Under the pieces are notes generated by a model. The model was not told the origin of the DNA and ran no database searches. It saw only the letters and a program-made list of their open reading frames with translations. From NCBI GenBank assembly GCA_022353185.1, contig JAKRWB010000330.1, forward strand, positions 1 through 5,364: 5,364 nucleotides of DNA. The letters run 5' to 3'. A program made the translations under genes and the position numbers. This document shows, piece by piece, positions 5,255-5,364 of the stretch; the first letter of the stretch is position 1, and each line of letters opens with the position of its first letter. The stretch is from ANME-2 cluster archaeon (GTDB lineage: Archaea > Halobacteriota > Methanosarcinia > Methanosarcinales > Methanocomedenaceae).

Positions 5255-5364
5255 TTATATAGTTATTTCCAAGGGTCCAAGGATATATTCAGCCTTATTT
5301 ACAATCGAATGCGTAATAGAGCCTGCGAACACAAGCCCAACAAATTCACCCTCTTTATCCACAG
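5255..5364 (-). CDS. C-terminal fragment, trypsin-like serine peptidase (partial)
   Basis: The minus strand is open from the right edge to a TAA at 5255-5257, giving the last 35 residues of a protein. They begin VDKEGEFVGLVFAGS, continue THSIVNKAEYIL, and end in LEITI. This pattern (D-K-x-G-x-x-V-G-L-v-F-A-G-S, then a short helix around N-K-x-x-x-I-L and a final L-x-I strand) resembles the end of bacterial and archaeal S1-type (trypsin-like) peptidases. There it follows the G-D-S-G active-site serine motif. That motif, if present, would lie just beyond the window, so activity cannot be judged. The assignment rests on recalled family resemblance over a short tail. The gene reads in the same direction as the oxidoreductase gene, 97 bases upstream of its ATG, but a U-rich terminator lies between them. 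Confidence 0.6.
   Translation of the reverse strand, partial: VDKEGEFVGLVFAGSITHSIVNKAEYILGPLEITI

Overview
The window looks like a piece of the chromosome of a methanogenic or methane-oxidising archaeon, most likely in or near the Methanosarcinales (possibly an ANME-2 or Methanoperedens type). Three things point there. One is a clear mfnB, the first dedicated enzyme of methanofuran synthesis. Another is a HisA-like protein of the kind seen in methanogens. The third is a tungsten-type aldehyde:ferredoxin oxidoreductase. AT-rich archaeal TATA boxes, a mix of Shine-Dalgarno and leaderless starts, and U-rich rather than hairpin terminators fit an archaeon. The lineage is inferred from protein character, not from a phylogeny.

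Layout, left to right: (1) 18-218, minus: a small putative lipoprotein whose 3' part looks frameshifted. (2) 219-465: an AT-rich divergent promoter region that ends in a C-rich, almost G-free leader. (3) 466-1698, plus: hisS, complete. (4) 1722-2420, minus: a HisA-like TIM-barrel protein, tail to tail with hisS. (5) 2421-2598: a 178-base divergent promoter region with a 10-base inverted repeat. (6) 2599-3300, plus: mfnB, complete. (7) 3331-5157, minus: an aldehyde:ferredoxin oxidoreductase, tail to tail with mfnB. (8) 5255-5364, minus: the last 35 codons of a gene that enters from beyond the right edge and resembles the C-terminus of a trypsin-like serine peptidase.

How the genes fit together: no long operon is visible, and neighbouring genes alternate in direction. 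The most meaningful pair is the HisA-like gene and mfnB. They are divergent from one short regulatory region, and both encode small phosphosugar-type barrel enzymes. This makes the uncharacterised HisA-like protein a candidate for C1-carrier (methanofuran or tetrahydromethanopterin) metabolism. HisS is a housekeeping translation enzyme. The oxidoreductase would oxidise aldehydes with ferredoxin as acceptor. Its natural substrate cannot be read from the sequence.

I saw no tRNA or rRNA gene, CRISPR array, insertion sequence or phage gene. No gene-free stretch exceeds 300 bases. No clearly new multi-gene system is present; the most useful leads are the HisA-like/mfnB pair and the structure of the two divergent promoter regions.
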